Positions 8,259 to 16,964 of a stretch of DNA of 64,000 nt are shown in pieces. Source of the stretch: an uncultured Sphingomonadaceae bacterium (GTDB taxonomy: Bacteria > Pseudomonadota > Alphaproteobacteria > Sphingomonadales > Sphingomonadaceae); the NCBI GenBank assembly GCA_913060895.1, contig CAJXSN010000002.1:186001-250000 (forward strand). The letters run 5' to 3'. The stretch's first letter is position 1, and the number at the start of each line of letters is the position of its first letter. The notes under the pieces are model-generated. The model was not told where the DNA came from and ran no database searches. It saw nothing but the letters and a program-made list of their open reading frames with translations. The position numbers and the translations under genes were made by a program.

Positions 8259-8438
8259 AGAGACCTGCTAGCCAATCCATACTGTCGAGGAACTGCATGC
8301 CGTTACAGTCATCAACGGCCACTACCCGTGCCCCAGAATAATGCCCCCCCCGTTTTCCCCGATTTCTTAGCGGGTTGATAACCACATTACGCCTACTGCT
8401 ACTTTCACAAGTCGCAAGAAAGGTAGGTCGGCACAACG

Positions 8439-10700
8439 ATGTCGGTGCGTTCAATCCTAAGCAATCTGGGCAATCGCCCGGACGGCCAGCCGGTCGGTGC
8501 GCCTGCCAACGGGAACGCCAAGGGCAAACGCCGTGTCAATGCGCATGGGCTGTCCGCGCATGATACCGCTCTGCGTCTTCAGGTTATAGAGGATATCGAA
8601 GAAGCCGGGATTGGCTGGATATGGGCTAGCGACGCCGAAGGAACCCTTGTTTACATCACGGACGCCGCAGCGCAGTCTGTCGGATGCACGCCAGAGGATT
8701 TGACCGGCAGGAAAGTCGTCGATTTGTTCGAGACCGATCCCGACAACCCCGAGAGTGGTAATCAGCGACCATTCAATTTCCGGCTCAAAGCCCGCAACCG
8801 TCTCACCGGCCTCACTGTCCGCTTTGCTCTGAATAAATCGCGCCGCAATGCAAAACAGACATGGTGGACCATTACTGCACATCCCAAATTCGATACCGAG
8901 AAGAATTTCCTGGGCTATCGCGGATATGCAAAGGATATCACCGCCCGATACGAACGTGAGCTGATCGAGAGCCGGTTGGCCGAGTACGATTCCCTCACTG
9001 GGTTGGCCAACCGTCATTATATGAACAAACGGCTCGATAGTATTCTGGCCACCTATCGACAGGCAGAGCGGTCCTGCGCCTTGATGATGCTCGATCTCGA
9101 CAAGTTCAAACACGTCAATGATACGCTGGGCCATGCGGCCGGCGACAGCGTATTGGTGCAGGCATCGGAAAGGCTGAAAGCGGTTGTCGGCAATCGCGGC
9201 GATGTCGGACGGCTTGGCGGCGACGAGTTCCAGATCGTCCTGCCCGATATGGATGATCGCGGCACGCTTGGCGAATTGGCAGAGAAAATCATTGCCATTG
9301 TCAGCCAGCCTTACGCGCTGGACAATGAAAAACGCGCTATAATCGGGACATCTGTTGGTATCGCTATCGCGCCTTATGACGGGCTGGAGCGGGAAGACAT
9401 TAGCAAGGCGTCAGATCTCGCGCTGTATGCTGCCAAAAATGGCGGGCGTGGCCAGTTCCGCTTTTACGCATCCGATCTGAAGAACGAAGAGCAAGAGCGG
9501 CAGGCGTTGCTCGATGATTTGCGTGATGCCTTGGCCGACGGCGATCTGGAACTACACTACCAACCTGTCGTCAATGTGCATGACAACACCGTAGTTTGCA
9601 TGGAAGCACTTTTGCGCTGGCAGCATGCGGAACGCGGCTATGTCAGCCCAGACGTGTTTATCCCGGTTGCCGAAGAAAGCGATCTTATCAACCAGATCGG
9701 GGAATGGGCTCTGCGCCAGGCATGCAAAGACGCATCGCAATGGCCCAGTACGGTCTATGTTGCGGTCAACGTATCGGCTGTCCAGTTCGCCAATCGCGAT
9801 TTTCCTGATGTGGTGTCGAACGTGCTGACCGACAGCGGCTTCAACCCCTCCCGTCTGGAGCTGGAATTGACGGAAAGCGTTTTTCTGGGTGACAGCGAGT
9901 CGATCGACGAAACCTTCAAAACGCTGAAACATCTGGGCGTACGTCTGGCTCTGGATGATTTTGGTACTGGTTACTCCTCGCTCAGCTATCTGCGATCTGC
10001 ACCGTTCGACAAAATCAAGGTCGACCGCAGTTTCGTCGAATCCTGCACCGAAGAACAACAGAACAGCGCCAAAATCATCGCTGCCATTGTCGGACTGTCC
10101 AGTGCGCTCAGCATGGAAACAACGGTTGAGGGTGTGGAAGCATTTGACCAGTTGGAAGTGGTACGGGAAAAAGGCGCCAAATTAATTCAGGGCTGGCTGT
10201 TTTCGAAGGCCATGCGACAGGAAGTCATTCTGGAACGTATTGCCAGTGGCGAATTCAAAATCGAGCCCGAGGGCCCGGAACGCCATCGCCGCGAACGACG
10301 TTCGGTCTTCCGCAAGATCGGCATTATTCACAACGATCATCACTACCGGGCGACCATGCGCGACCTATCCACCAATGGCAGCAGGATCGAAGGTCTGATC
10401 GGCGTACCGGTCGGTACATCGCTGGTTCTTGATATGGGTGCTGGTCAATTGGTAGTATGCGAAGTCAAACGCTCGACCGATAATTTTATCGCGGTCGAGT
10501 TCGAGACACCGCTGGTTACCGACGGTGCAGGCGGCCTGTGTACGCGGCACCGTGTATCGCCTTATGCGCTGGCGACGGCCGGCATGCCCCTATCCGCGCT
10601 TCCCAGCGGTACCATCCAACCGCAGGCGACGCTATCTGGCCAAACGAAAAACAATCCGCAATTCATGGAAATACAGGTCGGTAGCAATCAAGCTGCCTAG
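8439..10700 (+). CDS. PAS-GGDEF-EAL-PilZ cyclic di-GMP signalling protein
   Basis: The 753-aa soluble protein has a PAS sensor (about 50-165), a diguanylate cyclase domain with intact GGDEF (260-264), an EAL phosphodiesterase domain with EALLR (389-393), DDFGTGYSS (506-514) and a retained Glu564 in TTVEGVE, and a C-terminal PilZ domain with basic RRSVFRK and DLSTNG (about 615-705). Both enzyme halves keep catalytic signatures, so it could make or break c-di-GMP. No RxxD inhibitory site lies at the usual distance before GGDEF; feedback could instead come through PilZ. AAGGTAGG precedes the ATG. The LOV-HTH regulator begins 51 bp downstream on the same strand. Confidence 0.93.
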   Translation: MSVRSILSNLGNRPDGQPVGAPANGNAKGKRRVNAHGLSAHDTALRLQVIEDIEEAGIGWIWASDAEGTLVYITDAAAQSVGCTPEDLTGRKVVDLFETDPDNPESGNQRPFNFRLKARNRLTGLTVRFALNKSRRNAKQTWWTITAHPKFDTEKNFLGYRGYAKDITARYERELIESRLAEYDSLTGLANRHYMNKRLDSILATYRQAERSCALMMLDLDKFKHVNDTLGHAAGDSVLVQASERLKAVVGNRGDVGRLGGDEFQIVLPDMDDRGTLGELAEKIIAIVSQPYALDNEKRAIIGTSVGIAIAPYDGLEREDISKASDLALYAAKNGGRGQFRFYASDLKNEEQERQALLDDLRDALADGDLELHYQPVVNVHDNTVVCMEALLRWQHAERGYVSPDVFIPVAEESDLINQIGEWALRQACKDASQWPSTVYVAVNVSAVQFANRDFPDVVSNVLTDSGFNPSRLELELTESVFLGDSESIDETFKTLKHLGVRLALDDFGTGYSSLSYLRSAPFDKIKVDRSFVESCTEEQQNSAKIIAAIVGLSSALSMETTVEGVEAFDQLEVVREKGAKLIQGWLFSKAMRQEVILERIASGEFKIEPEGPERHRRERRSVFRKIGIIHNDHHYRATMRDLSTNGSRIEGLIGVPVGTSLVLDMGAGQLVVCEVKRSTDNFIAVEFETPLVTDGAGGLCTRHRVSPYALATAGMPLSALPSGTIQPQATLSGQTKNNPQFMEIQVGSNQAA

Positions 10701-10716
10701 AACCTCATTTGCCCCG

Positions 10717-10747
10717 TTGATTTCGCACCGGACCACCCCAATATAAC
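10717..10747 (+). promoter_or_regulatory. Candidate promoter of the LOV-HTH gene
   Basis: A TTGATT (10717-10722) and a TATAAC (10742-10747) with a 19-nt spacer lie directly before the ATG at 10752. The -10-like box ends 4 nt before the start codon and there is no purine-rich ribosome binding site, so a leaderless transcript is possible. The spacer is longer than ideal, so this is tentative. Confidence 0.3.
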
Positions 10748-10751
10748 GCGT

Positions 10752-11411
10752 ATGAGCGATGGAACTGCTTCGTTCGGCACGGCAGGCGCAACACCGCCCG
10801 TTGATGGCGACCCTGTCCCACAATGGGTTCTGGACCTTATCGAGTGCAGCCCGGTCGCATCTGTCGTTTCGAATCCACGTTTGCCGGACAATCCTCTGGT
10901 CGCCATAAACAAGGCGTTCGAAGAACTAACCGGCTTTAGTTCGGACGAATGTATTGGCCGCAATTGCCGCTTTCTGGCGGGCAGCGAAACCGAACCGTTG
11001 CTGACCGAAAAGATACGCGAGGGCGTACGCGAGCGTAAACCTGTTCTGGTCGAGATTCTTAATTACAAGAAATGCGGGACGCCGTTTCGTAACGCAGTTC
11101 TGGTCGCGCCAATTTATGGCGATCACGACGAATTGCAGTATTTCCTCGGCAGCCAGGTGGAACTTGCCGATGACGACAGCAGCATAACTATCGGCCGTCG
11201 TCAGCGCGCCAACGAAGCGCTGAAAACGCTTTCACCGCGGCAGTTCGAGGTGACGCGGATGGTGGCATCGGGCCTGCGGAACAAACAAGTTGCCGCAGAA
11301 CTGGGTCTTTCGGAAAAAACGGTCAAAATGCACCGCGGTTTGGCGATGGAGAAACTGGGCTTTACCTCAAGCGCTGACCTGGTCCGTATAGCTGTCGAAG
11401 CCGGGATCTGA
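10752..11411 (+). CDS. Blue-light LOV-HTH transcription factor (EL222 ortholog)
   Basis: The 219-aa product aligns with EL222 of Erythrobacter litoralis along nearly its whole length, as I recall that sequence: QWVLDLIE, the LOV signature GRNCRFLAG with photoactive Cys72, [18 protein letters not shown] with the flavin-sensing Gln135, and the LuxR-type HTH (about 160-219) with [10 protein letters not shown] and [11 protein letters not shown]. In EL222, blue light forms a flavin-cysteinyl adduct that releases the HTH, allowing dimerisation, DNA binding and activation. Unusually, the conserved KKDGTPF is KKCGTPF here (Cys108). It lies directly after a c-di-GMP enzyme gene, which suggests but does not prove light control of c-di-GMP. 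Confidence 0.95.
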   Translation: MSDGTASFGTAGATPPVDGDPVPQWVLDLIECSPVASVVSNPRLPDNPLVAINKAFEELTGFSSDECIGRNCRFLAGSETEPLLTEKIREGVRERKPVLVEILNYKKCGTPFRNAVLVAPIYGDHDELQYFLGSQVELADDDSSITIGRRQRANEALKTLSPRQFEVTRMVASGLRNKQVAAELGLSEKTVKMHRGLAMEKLGFTSSADLVRIAVEAGI

Positions 11412-11460
11412 TCCGGTCTTTTGTGGATAATCCCCCCGGACCATCCGGCGGCGTTCTGCA

Positions 11461-12678
11461 TCAACGCAGATTGACCACATTGTCACTTTCCGGCCGCTCC
11501 CGGTCGCCGCGATACAGGCTCTCCATCGGCTCGTTAGTGACCACAGCGGTGATGGCCGCATCGAACCCGTTGAAACTGGTTTTCATTACCGCTCCATAAG
11601 CGCCCAGCATCCCGATCTCGATATAATCGCCTGCCTGCACATCTTCTGGCAGCGGGAACGGACCGGGCATGAAGTCGGCGTCGTCGCAGGTCGGGCCGTA
11701 AAATGCGAAATCCATATCCGGTTTTATCAGATCGTCCTCCAGTGCGCGCACCGGGAATTTCCAGTCGACATGCGCTGCATCGAACAAGGCACCATAAGCA
11801 CCGTCATTGATGTACAGCTCCGCCCCTCGGCGTTTCTCAACTTTCACGATCAGAGATGAATATTCTGCCGCCAGCGCACGTCCGGGTTCGCACCACAGTT
11901 CGGCATTATAAGCGATCGGCAGAGCGTAAAAATGCTGATGGATGATCTGGAAATAATCCTCCAGCGGCGGAGGTTCCATCCCCGGATAAACGCTAGGGAA
12001 ACCGCCACCAACATCGATCATATCGATCACCACCGAGGCTTCGGCAATTGCGGCGCGTGTCCGGTCCAACGCCTGGACAAAGGCAAACGGGCTCATGGCC
12101 TGGCTACCGACATGGAAGCAGACGCCAAGCCAGTCGGCGTGCTGACGGGCCTCACGCAGTAATACAGGCGCCTCGGTCAGATCGCAGCCGAATTTGGCCG
12201 CGAGCGAAAGTGCCGCGTGCTCGCTCGAAACGCGAAGGCGCACACACAGACGCAGGTCCGTGGCGGGATTGCCCGCTTCATCGCGGCAGGCATCGACAAT
12301 TTTCTCTAGCTCCTCTGCGCTGTCGAGGCTGAATGTTCTGACGCCGTGCTGGCGATACGCCTCACGGATTGCGCCGGATGCCTTGATTGGATGCATGAAG
12401 CACAGCGTTGCCTCAGGCAGTACAGAGCGCACAAGCCGCACCTCGGCAATCGAAGCGACATCGTAGTGGGTCAGCCCCGCATCCCACAGGGTACGCAGCA
12501 AATCGGGGGAGGGATTGGCCTTGACCGCGTAGAGCGACTTGCCCGGAAATTTCTCGATAAAGAAGCGAGCAGCGCGGGTGGCAGCGTGTGGCCGGGTCAG
12601 GATGACAGGTTCGTCCGGCCGCAGGGCGCGAACTACAGACCCTGCATCGGGGAAGACATCATCAGCATGAGTATGCAA
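11461..12678 (-). CDS. Type III PLP ornithine/lysine decarboxylase
   Basis: The 405-aa product has the alanine-racemase-like PLP barrel of eukaryote-type ornithine decarboxylases. The Schiff-base lysine is in YAVKANPSP (Lys53), the phosphate-binding glycines in DVGGGFPSVYPG, and the cross-subunit Cys/Asp in GPTCDDADFMPG. It should make putrescine from ornithine, or cadaverine from lysine; residues alone do not separate these. It fits as the first step of the polyamine set with the genes at 14480 and 15664. The start is TTG at 12678; no ATG is available nearby in frame. ODC is the best guess. Confidence 0.88.
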   Translation of the reverse strand: MHTHADDVFPDAGSVVRALRPDEPVILTRPHAATRAARFFIEKFPGKSLYAVKANPSPDLLRTLWDAGLTHYDVASIAEVRLVRSVLPEATLCFMHPIKASGAIREAYRQHGVRTFSLDSAEELEKIVDACRDEAGNPATDLRLCVRLRVSSEHAALSLAAKFGCDLTEAPVLLREARQHADWLGVCFHVGSQAMSPFAFVQALDRTRAAIAEASVVIDMIDVGGGFPSVYPGMEPPPLEDYFQIIHQHFYALPIAYNAELWCEPGRALAAEYSSLIVKVEKRRGAELYINDGAYGALFDAAHVDWKFPVRALEDDLIKPDMDFAFYGPTCDDADFMPGPFPLPEDVQAGDYIEIGMLGAYGAVMKTSFNGFDAAITAVVTNEPMESLYRGDRERPESDNVVNLR

Positions 12679-12769
12679 TTCAAGGGACCCCCGGACGGAC
12701 TGGATTCTGAACAGGGCTGCCTTGCGGGATCATACCGGCCTTCATTCGAAAGAAGGCAGCAGCGGAAGC

Positions 12770-12784
12770 GCGCATATAATGCGC
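12770..12784. promoter_or_regulatory. Palindrome GCGCATATAATGCGC upstream of the decarboxylase gene
   Basis: Six-base arms GCGCAT/ATGCGC surround an AT core that contains a -10-like TATAAT on the + strand and a CATTATAT on the - strand. It lies about 90 bp upstream of the decarboxylase start and about 100 bp past the lemA stop. It may be a promoter with an overlapping operator; this is only pattern-based. Confidence 0.25.
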
Positions 12785-12880
12785 CTCTCGTTAATCGCAA
12801 ATGAAATCAGAATGCGATGCCTGTGCATCACGACAATCCGCGACCCTGCGTGATGTTCCGTAAGCCTGACCTGCCGAAAA

Positions 12881-13438
12881 CTACTGGAAAGAAATACCCG
12901 GCACCTGATCAACCACACCCTGCTCACTATCGTCCAGCCGGTGAAAATCGGCCTGCTGGAAGCCGAGTGCTCCGGCAAACAGGATAGCCGGAAAGCTTTC
13001 ACGCGAAGTGTTGAAACGAGAGACTGCCGCGTTGAGCGCACGGCGCGAAGCAGCCAGCTTGTCTTCCACATCGGACAACTCGCGCTGCAATTCCTGAAAG
13101 TTCGTGTTCGCTTTCAGGTCCGGATAGGCTTCACCCAGAGCCAGCAGCTTGTCGAGAGCCACCTTGAACTGTGCTTCGTCCGACGATTTCACTTCGCCCT
13201 GTGCTGCTCGGTTGCGGGCGGAAATTACGCTGTCGAGTGTTTCTTGCTCGTGACTGGCATAGCCCTTTACCGTTTCTACAAGATTAGGAACCAGATCATG
13301 CCTTAGCCGAAGCTGCGCATCGATATCCGCCACACCCTGTTTTACATTCTGCCGCAGTGCAACCAGACGATTGTAAATGCCGATAACCAGCAGGACGAGT
13401 GCGCCCAGTACCGCCAGAATGATGATTACAGTCCACAT
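12881..13438 (-). CDS. lemA: LemA family protein
   Basis: The 185-aa protein has one N-terminal membrane helix (MWTVIIILAVLGALVLLVIG) followed by a helical bundle with the family's YNRLVALRQNV, DIDAQLRLRHDLVPNLV and VKGYASHE. The short C-terminal segment covers the usual VPVV-like region (FPAILFAGALGFQ). LemA proteins are membrane-anchored with a mostly cytoplasmic or periplasmic coiled domain; their biochemical role is unsettled. It is divergent from the DUF3137 gene at 13522, a frequent genomic partner of lemA. Confidence 0.92.
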   Translation of the reverse strand: MWTVIIILAVLGALVLLVIGIYNRLVALRQNVKQGVADIDAQLRLRHDLVPNLVETVKGYASHEQETLDSVISARNRAAQGEVKSSDEAQFKVALDKLLALGEAYPDLKANTNFQELQRELSDVEDKLAASRRALNAAVSRFNTSRESFPAILFAGALGFQQADFHRLDDSEQGVVDQVPGISFQ

Positions 13439-13521
13439 TGCTTCACCCCTGCTGATTCACGTCCGCACTTGTCCATATACGCCGATATTGGCACCACACA
13501 CATAGAAAGGGGTCAAGCAGT

Positions 13522-14472
13522 TTGGTTAAAATTCCCGATATAGACACCCTGATGGCCGGGCCGCTGGGTCGGTTCCTTACCGAGCAGCGCAGTGAGCGTG
13601 AGGCCGCAAAGGCGGATGCGTGGAACCGTGCATGGAAGGCCGCGATGGTTGGAGGCCCCATCGCCATTCTTGGGATTATTCTTGTGCCGGTCGATTTCGG
13701 CCTGAAAATGTGGGTCAGCTTTGCCGCACTCAGTTTTATCGGCGTTTGGGTCTGGAAGCCGATCGTGGCTGCGAAGAAGCGTGTCAAGATCGGCATCAAC
13801 GAAGGCATCGCCGAGGCGCTAGGCTTTACCTACCACCATGACGGCGAGAAGGGTCGCGAGTATGAACTGGCAGAACAATTCGGCCTGTTGCCCGATTGCG
13901 ATCGTGCTGGACTGGAAGATTTCTGGACCGGGACGCTGGGTGAACACAATTTCCACTTGCACGAGGCGCATCTGGAAGAGCGACGCGGCTCAGGCAAGAA
14001 CAGACGCTGGGTGACGGTGTTTCGCGGGGCCATCCTGCGCATCGGCAGCGGACGGACGTTTCACGGAATCACCCTGTTACAGCGGGCCGGCAAACACAAA
14101 AGATGGTTCGGCGGTCGCAAGGATTACGTCACATTCGATGGCCACCGGATGGACATGGTGGATATGGTTCATCCCGATTTCGACGATACATTCGAAGTCT
14201 GGAGCGACGACCAGACCGAAGCGCGCTATCTGGTCGATCCACTCTATGTCGAGCGCCTCCTGGAGCTGGAGAAATCGTTCGAAGGGAAGGACATCTGCTC
14301 CCTGTTTGTAGAGAACGACATCCTGGTCGCGGTGAAAAGCGGCAATATGTTCGAAGGCGGCACGATGAACCCCGCCAGCGATCGCTTCATGGTCGAAAAA
14401 TGCGCGCAGCAATTCGCTTCGATGGGCCAGCTCGCACAATCGGTGCGCAAGGATTTCGGCTTTACCCGGTGA
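13522..14472 (+). CDS. DUF3137 domain-containing membrane protein
   Basis: The 316-aa protein has two adjacent membrane helices (about residues 42-61 and 64-84, IAILGIILVPVDFGL and AALSFIGVWVWKPIV) followed by a soluble domain typical of DUF3137, with YEVWSDDQTEARYLV-like residues near 235 and a C-terminal RFMVEKCAQQF. No enzymatic motif is evident. The start is TTG at 13522 with AAGGGG about 9 nt upstream; an ATG at 13551 is the alternative. It is divergent from lemA across 83 bp, and the two may serve one envelope process, which is inferred from co-occurrence. Confidence 0.82.
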   Translation: MVKIPDIDTLMAGPLGRFLTEQRSEREAAKADAWNRAWKAAMVGGPIAILGIILVPVDFGLKMWVSFAALSFIGVWVWKPIVAAKKRVKIGINEGIAEALGFTYHHDGEKGREYELAEQFGLLPDCDRAGLEDFWTGTLGEHNFHLHEAHLEERRGSGKNRRWVTVFRGAILRIGSGRTFHGITLLQRAGKHKRWFGGRKDYVTFDGHRMDMVDMVHPDFDDTFEVWSDDQTEARYLVDPLYVERLLELEKSFEGKDICSLFVENDILVAVKSGNMFEGGTMNPASDRFMVEKCAQQFASMGQLAQSVRKDFGFTR

Positions 14473-14479
14473 TGGGCGT

Positions 14480-15664
14480 TCAGCTCAGACGATTGCGGAA
14501 ATCCTCGTAACCGAACTCTTTTACCTGATCCAGAATGTCGGTTTCGCTGTCCCATAACCAGATGCTCGGCAGCGGCACCCCATTGAAGGTGTTGGTCTTC
14601 ACCATCGAATAATGCGCCTGATCGAGAAACGCGATCCGCTGGCCCGCTTTTGCACCGCCGGGAATGCGATAATCGCCGATGATATCGCCAGCCAGACAGG
14701 ATGGTCCTCCCAGCCTGACAGGCGGCTGATCGGCCCCTTCCCCCAGCCCTTCGTTCAACATGGCAGGGCGGTAGGGCGCTTCGATAACGTCGGGCATATG
14801 GCACGTCGCGCTGATGTCCGTGATACCGAACGGCACTTCGTTGACACCGGTATCGAGGATGGTGCCGACCAGAATCCCTGCATCCAGCGCTACCGCTTCG
14901 CCCGGCTCCAGATAGATTTCCGCGCCTGTATCTTCCTTCGCATCCTTCAGGAATTCGACCAGCTCTTCCCGCTGGTAATCGGCGCGGGTGATGTGGTGCC
15001 CGCCGCCCATGTTGATCCATTTCAGCTGGCCGAAATACGGCTCAATCGCATCGAACACCTTGTCCCAGGTTCGGGCCAGTGGCTCGAAATCCTGTTCACA
15101 AAGATTATGGAAATGGATGCCCTCCACTCCTTCCATATGCTCCTCGGTAAGCTGGTCGAGCGGAAAGCCGAGCCTGCTGCCGGGGCTGGAGGGATCGTAA
15201 CGCGGCACTTCGCCTGTTGGCACCTGAGGATTTATTCGCAGACCTACGGATACGTCTCCTCCCGTCAGCCGCGCCTGATCGAGAATTAAGGCCGCACGGG
15301 CCATCTGCGCAGGCGAATTGAAGATGACATGATCGGACAGGCGGCAGACTTCTTCCAGATCCTCCGGCTTGTATGCAGCGGAATACGTGCTGATCTCGCC
15401 ATCATAGTATTCGGATGCCAGCCGCGCTTCCCACAGGCCGCTGGTGCATGCACCGTCGAGATACTCCCCTATCATCGGCGCTACAGAAAACATGCTGAAT
15501 GCCTTCAACGCCGCCAGCATCTTGATATCTGCCTCGTCGCGGATTGCAGCCAGAACCTGTAAGTTGGACCGCAGCTTCGCAGCGTCCACCACAAAAGCCG
15601 GTGTGTCGACACGGCTCAAATCGAATTGGGCAAAGGCGCCCGGATCGCCAGCTTTGGTTTCCAT
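14480..15664 (-). CDS. nspC: Carboxynorspermidine/carboxyspermidine decarboxylase
   Basis: The 394-aa PLP enzyme decarboxylates carboxy(nor)spermidine to (nor)spermidine, the last step of the alternative polyamine pathway. DTPAFVVDAAKL, the PLP lysine region MLAALKAFS, INMGGGHHITRADY and the C-terminal GPSCLAGD with its Cys are typical. I place the start at 15664, giving TGATG overlap with the dehydrogenase stop, rather than at an upstream ATG that would overlap by 40 nt. With the dehydrogenase it forms a two-gene operon; the decarboxylase at 11461 may supply putrescine. Confidence 0.93.
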   Translation of the reverse strand: METKAGDPGAFAQFDLSRVDTPAFVVDAAKLRSNLQVLAAIRDEADIKMLAALKAFSMFSVAPMIGEYLDGACTSGLWEARLASEYYDGEISTYSAAYKPEDLEEVCRLSDHVIFNSPAQMARAALILDQARLTGGDVSVGLRINPQVPTGEVPRYDPSSPGSRLGFPLDQLTEEHMEGVEGIHFHNLCEQDFEPLARTWDKVFDAIEPYFGQLKWINMGGGHHITRADYQREELVEFLKDAKEDTGAEIYLEPGEAVALDAGILVGTILDTGVNEVPFGITDISATCHMPDVIEAPYRPAMLNEGLGEGADQPPVRLGGPSCLAGDIIGDYRIPGGAKAGQRIAFLDQAHYSMVKTNTFNGVPLPSIWLWDSETDILDQVKEFGYEDFRNRLS

Positions 15665-16902
15665 CAGAAGCCAACCGGTCCGGCCAGTTCTTTCACGTTC
15701 CACGGAAGGCCATGCTCGCTGAGCATTTCCATGAACGGGTCCGGATCAAACTGCTCCATGTTGAACACTCCGTCGCCGTTCCAGGCGCCGGTCAGCATCA
15801 TTGCGCTACCGATCATGGCGGGGACGCCGGTGGTGTAGCTTACGCCTTGATTGCCGGTTTCTTCGTAAGCGGCCTCATGGCTGCAAATGTTGTTGATGTA
15901 GAACGTCTTATCGCCCGATCCGTCCAGTGCTTCGCCAGTTGCGATGCAGCCGATATTCGTGTTGCCGGTGGTCGTCTCGCCCAGCGTTTCAGGCTTGGGC
16001 AGGACGGCGGCGAGAAATTGCAGGGGGACGATTTCTTTCCCCTGATATTTGATTGGCTTGATGCCCGTCATGCCGACATTCTGCAGCACGGTCAGATGTT
16101 TGATGTATTCATCGCCAAAGGTCATCCAGAAACGGGCGCGCTCCAGTTCAGGAATGAACTTGGACAGGCTCTCCAGCTCCTCGTGATACATCAGATAGGC
16201 ATTGCGCTTGCCCACCTGATCGAAGTCGAACTCGGTCCTCACCTGCATGGCAGGCGTTTCCACCCACTCGCCATTTTCCCAATGCCGCGCAGGTGCCGTC
16301 ACTTCGCGGATGTTGATTTCAGGATTGAAATTGGTCGCGAACGCCTGGCCGTGGTCACCACCATTGCAGTCCAGAATATCCAGCTGGCGAATGGTCTTCA
16401 GCTTGTGCTTCTTCAGCCACATTGTGAAGACACTGGTAACGCCGGGATCGAAGCCGGAGCCGAGCAGTGCCATCAGGCCCGCTTCCTTGAACCGGTCGTG
16501 ATAGGCCCATTGCCAGTGATACTCGAACTTTGCATCATCCTTGGGCTCGTAATTCGCTGTGTCGAGGTAATTCACCCCCGCTTCAAGACATGCATCCATG
16601 ATTGGCAGATCCTGATACGGCAAGGCCAGATTGACTACCAGCGAAGGGCCTACCTGGCGGATGAGGTTGACCATTGCAGGCACTTCATCCGCGTCGATTT
16701 CGTATGTGGAGATGCTGCGCCCGGTTCGTTTTTTTACACTGGCCGCGATGGCATCGCATTTCGATTTGGTGCGACTGGCAAGATGGATATCGGCAAAGAT
16801 ACCGGCATTTTCCCCCTTTGCCAATTGGGCCATCTTGTGGACGCAGACGGAACTGACGCCGCCGGCGCCGATGACGAGAACTGTTGCAGGCTTGGGGGAC
16901 AT
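15664..16902 (-). CDS. Carboxy(nor)spermidine dehydrogenase, saccharopine dehydrogenase family
   Basis: The 412-aa NAD(P)H enzyme has an N-terminal Rossmann fold with VIGAGGVSS (about 10-18) and the saccharopine-dehydrogenase-like catalytic domain with YEPKDDAKFEYHWQW and GFDPGVTSVF. In this context, directly before nspC, it most likely condenses putrescine (or diaminopropane) with aspartate semialdehyde to carboxy(nor)spermidine. A lysine-degradation role is possible for the fold but is disfavoured by the neighbour. Its start is divergent from the threonine dehydratase-like gene across 62 bp. Confidence 0.92.
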   Translation of the reverse strand: MSPKPATVLVIGAGGVSSVCVHKMAQLAKGENAGIFADIHLASRTKSKCDAIAASVKKRTGRSISTYEIDADEVPAMVNLIRQVGPSLVVNLALPYQDLPIMDACLEAGVNYLDTANYEPKDDAKFEYHWQWAYHDRFKEAGLMALLGSGFDPGVTSVFTMWLKKHKLKTIRQLDILDCNGGDHGQAFATNFNPEINIREVTAPARHWENGEWVETPAMQVRTEFDFDQVGKRNAYLMYHEELESLSKFIPELERARFWMTFGDEYIKHLTVLQNVGMTGIKPIKYQGKEIVPLQFLAAVLPKPETLGETTTGNTNIGCIATGEALDGSGDKTFYINNICSHEAAYEETGNQGVSYTTGVPAMIGSAMMLTGAWNGDGVFNMEQFDPDPFMEMLSEHGLPWNVKELAGPVGF

Positions 16903-16964
16903 AGAACGATGGCTCCAGATACGATTCTTGCGCGTTCTCTAGTCGAATGCGCTAGGGCCGCCAA

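Noticed and set aside
8259-8438. Possible c-di-GMP riboswitch before the PAS-GGDEF-EAL-PilZ gene
   Set aside because: No GEMM-like conserved segments or tetraloop-receptor pattern could be seen in this 180-bp gap.
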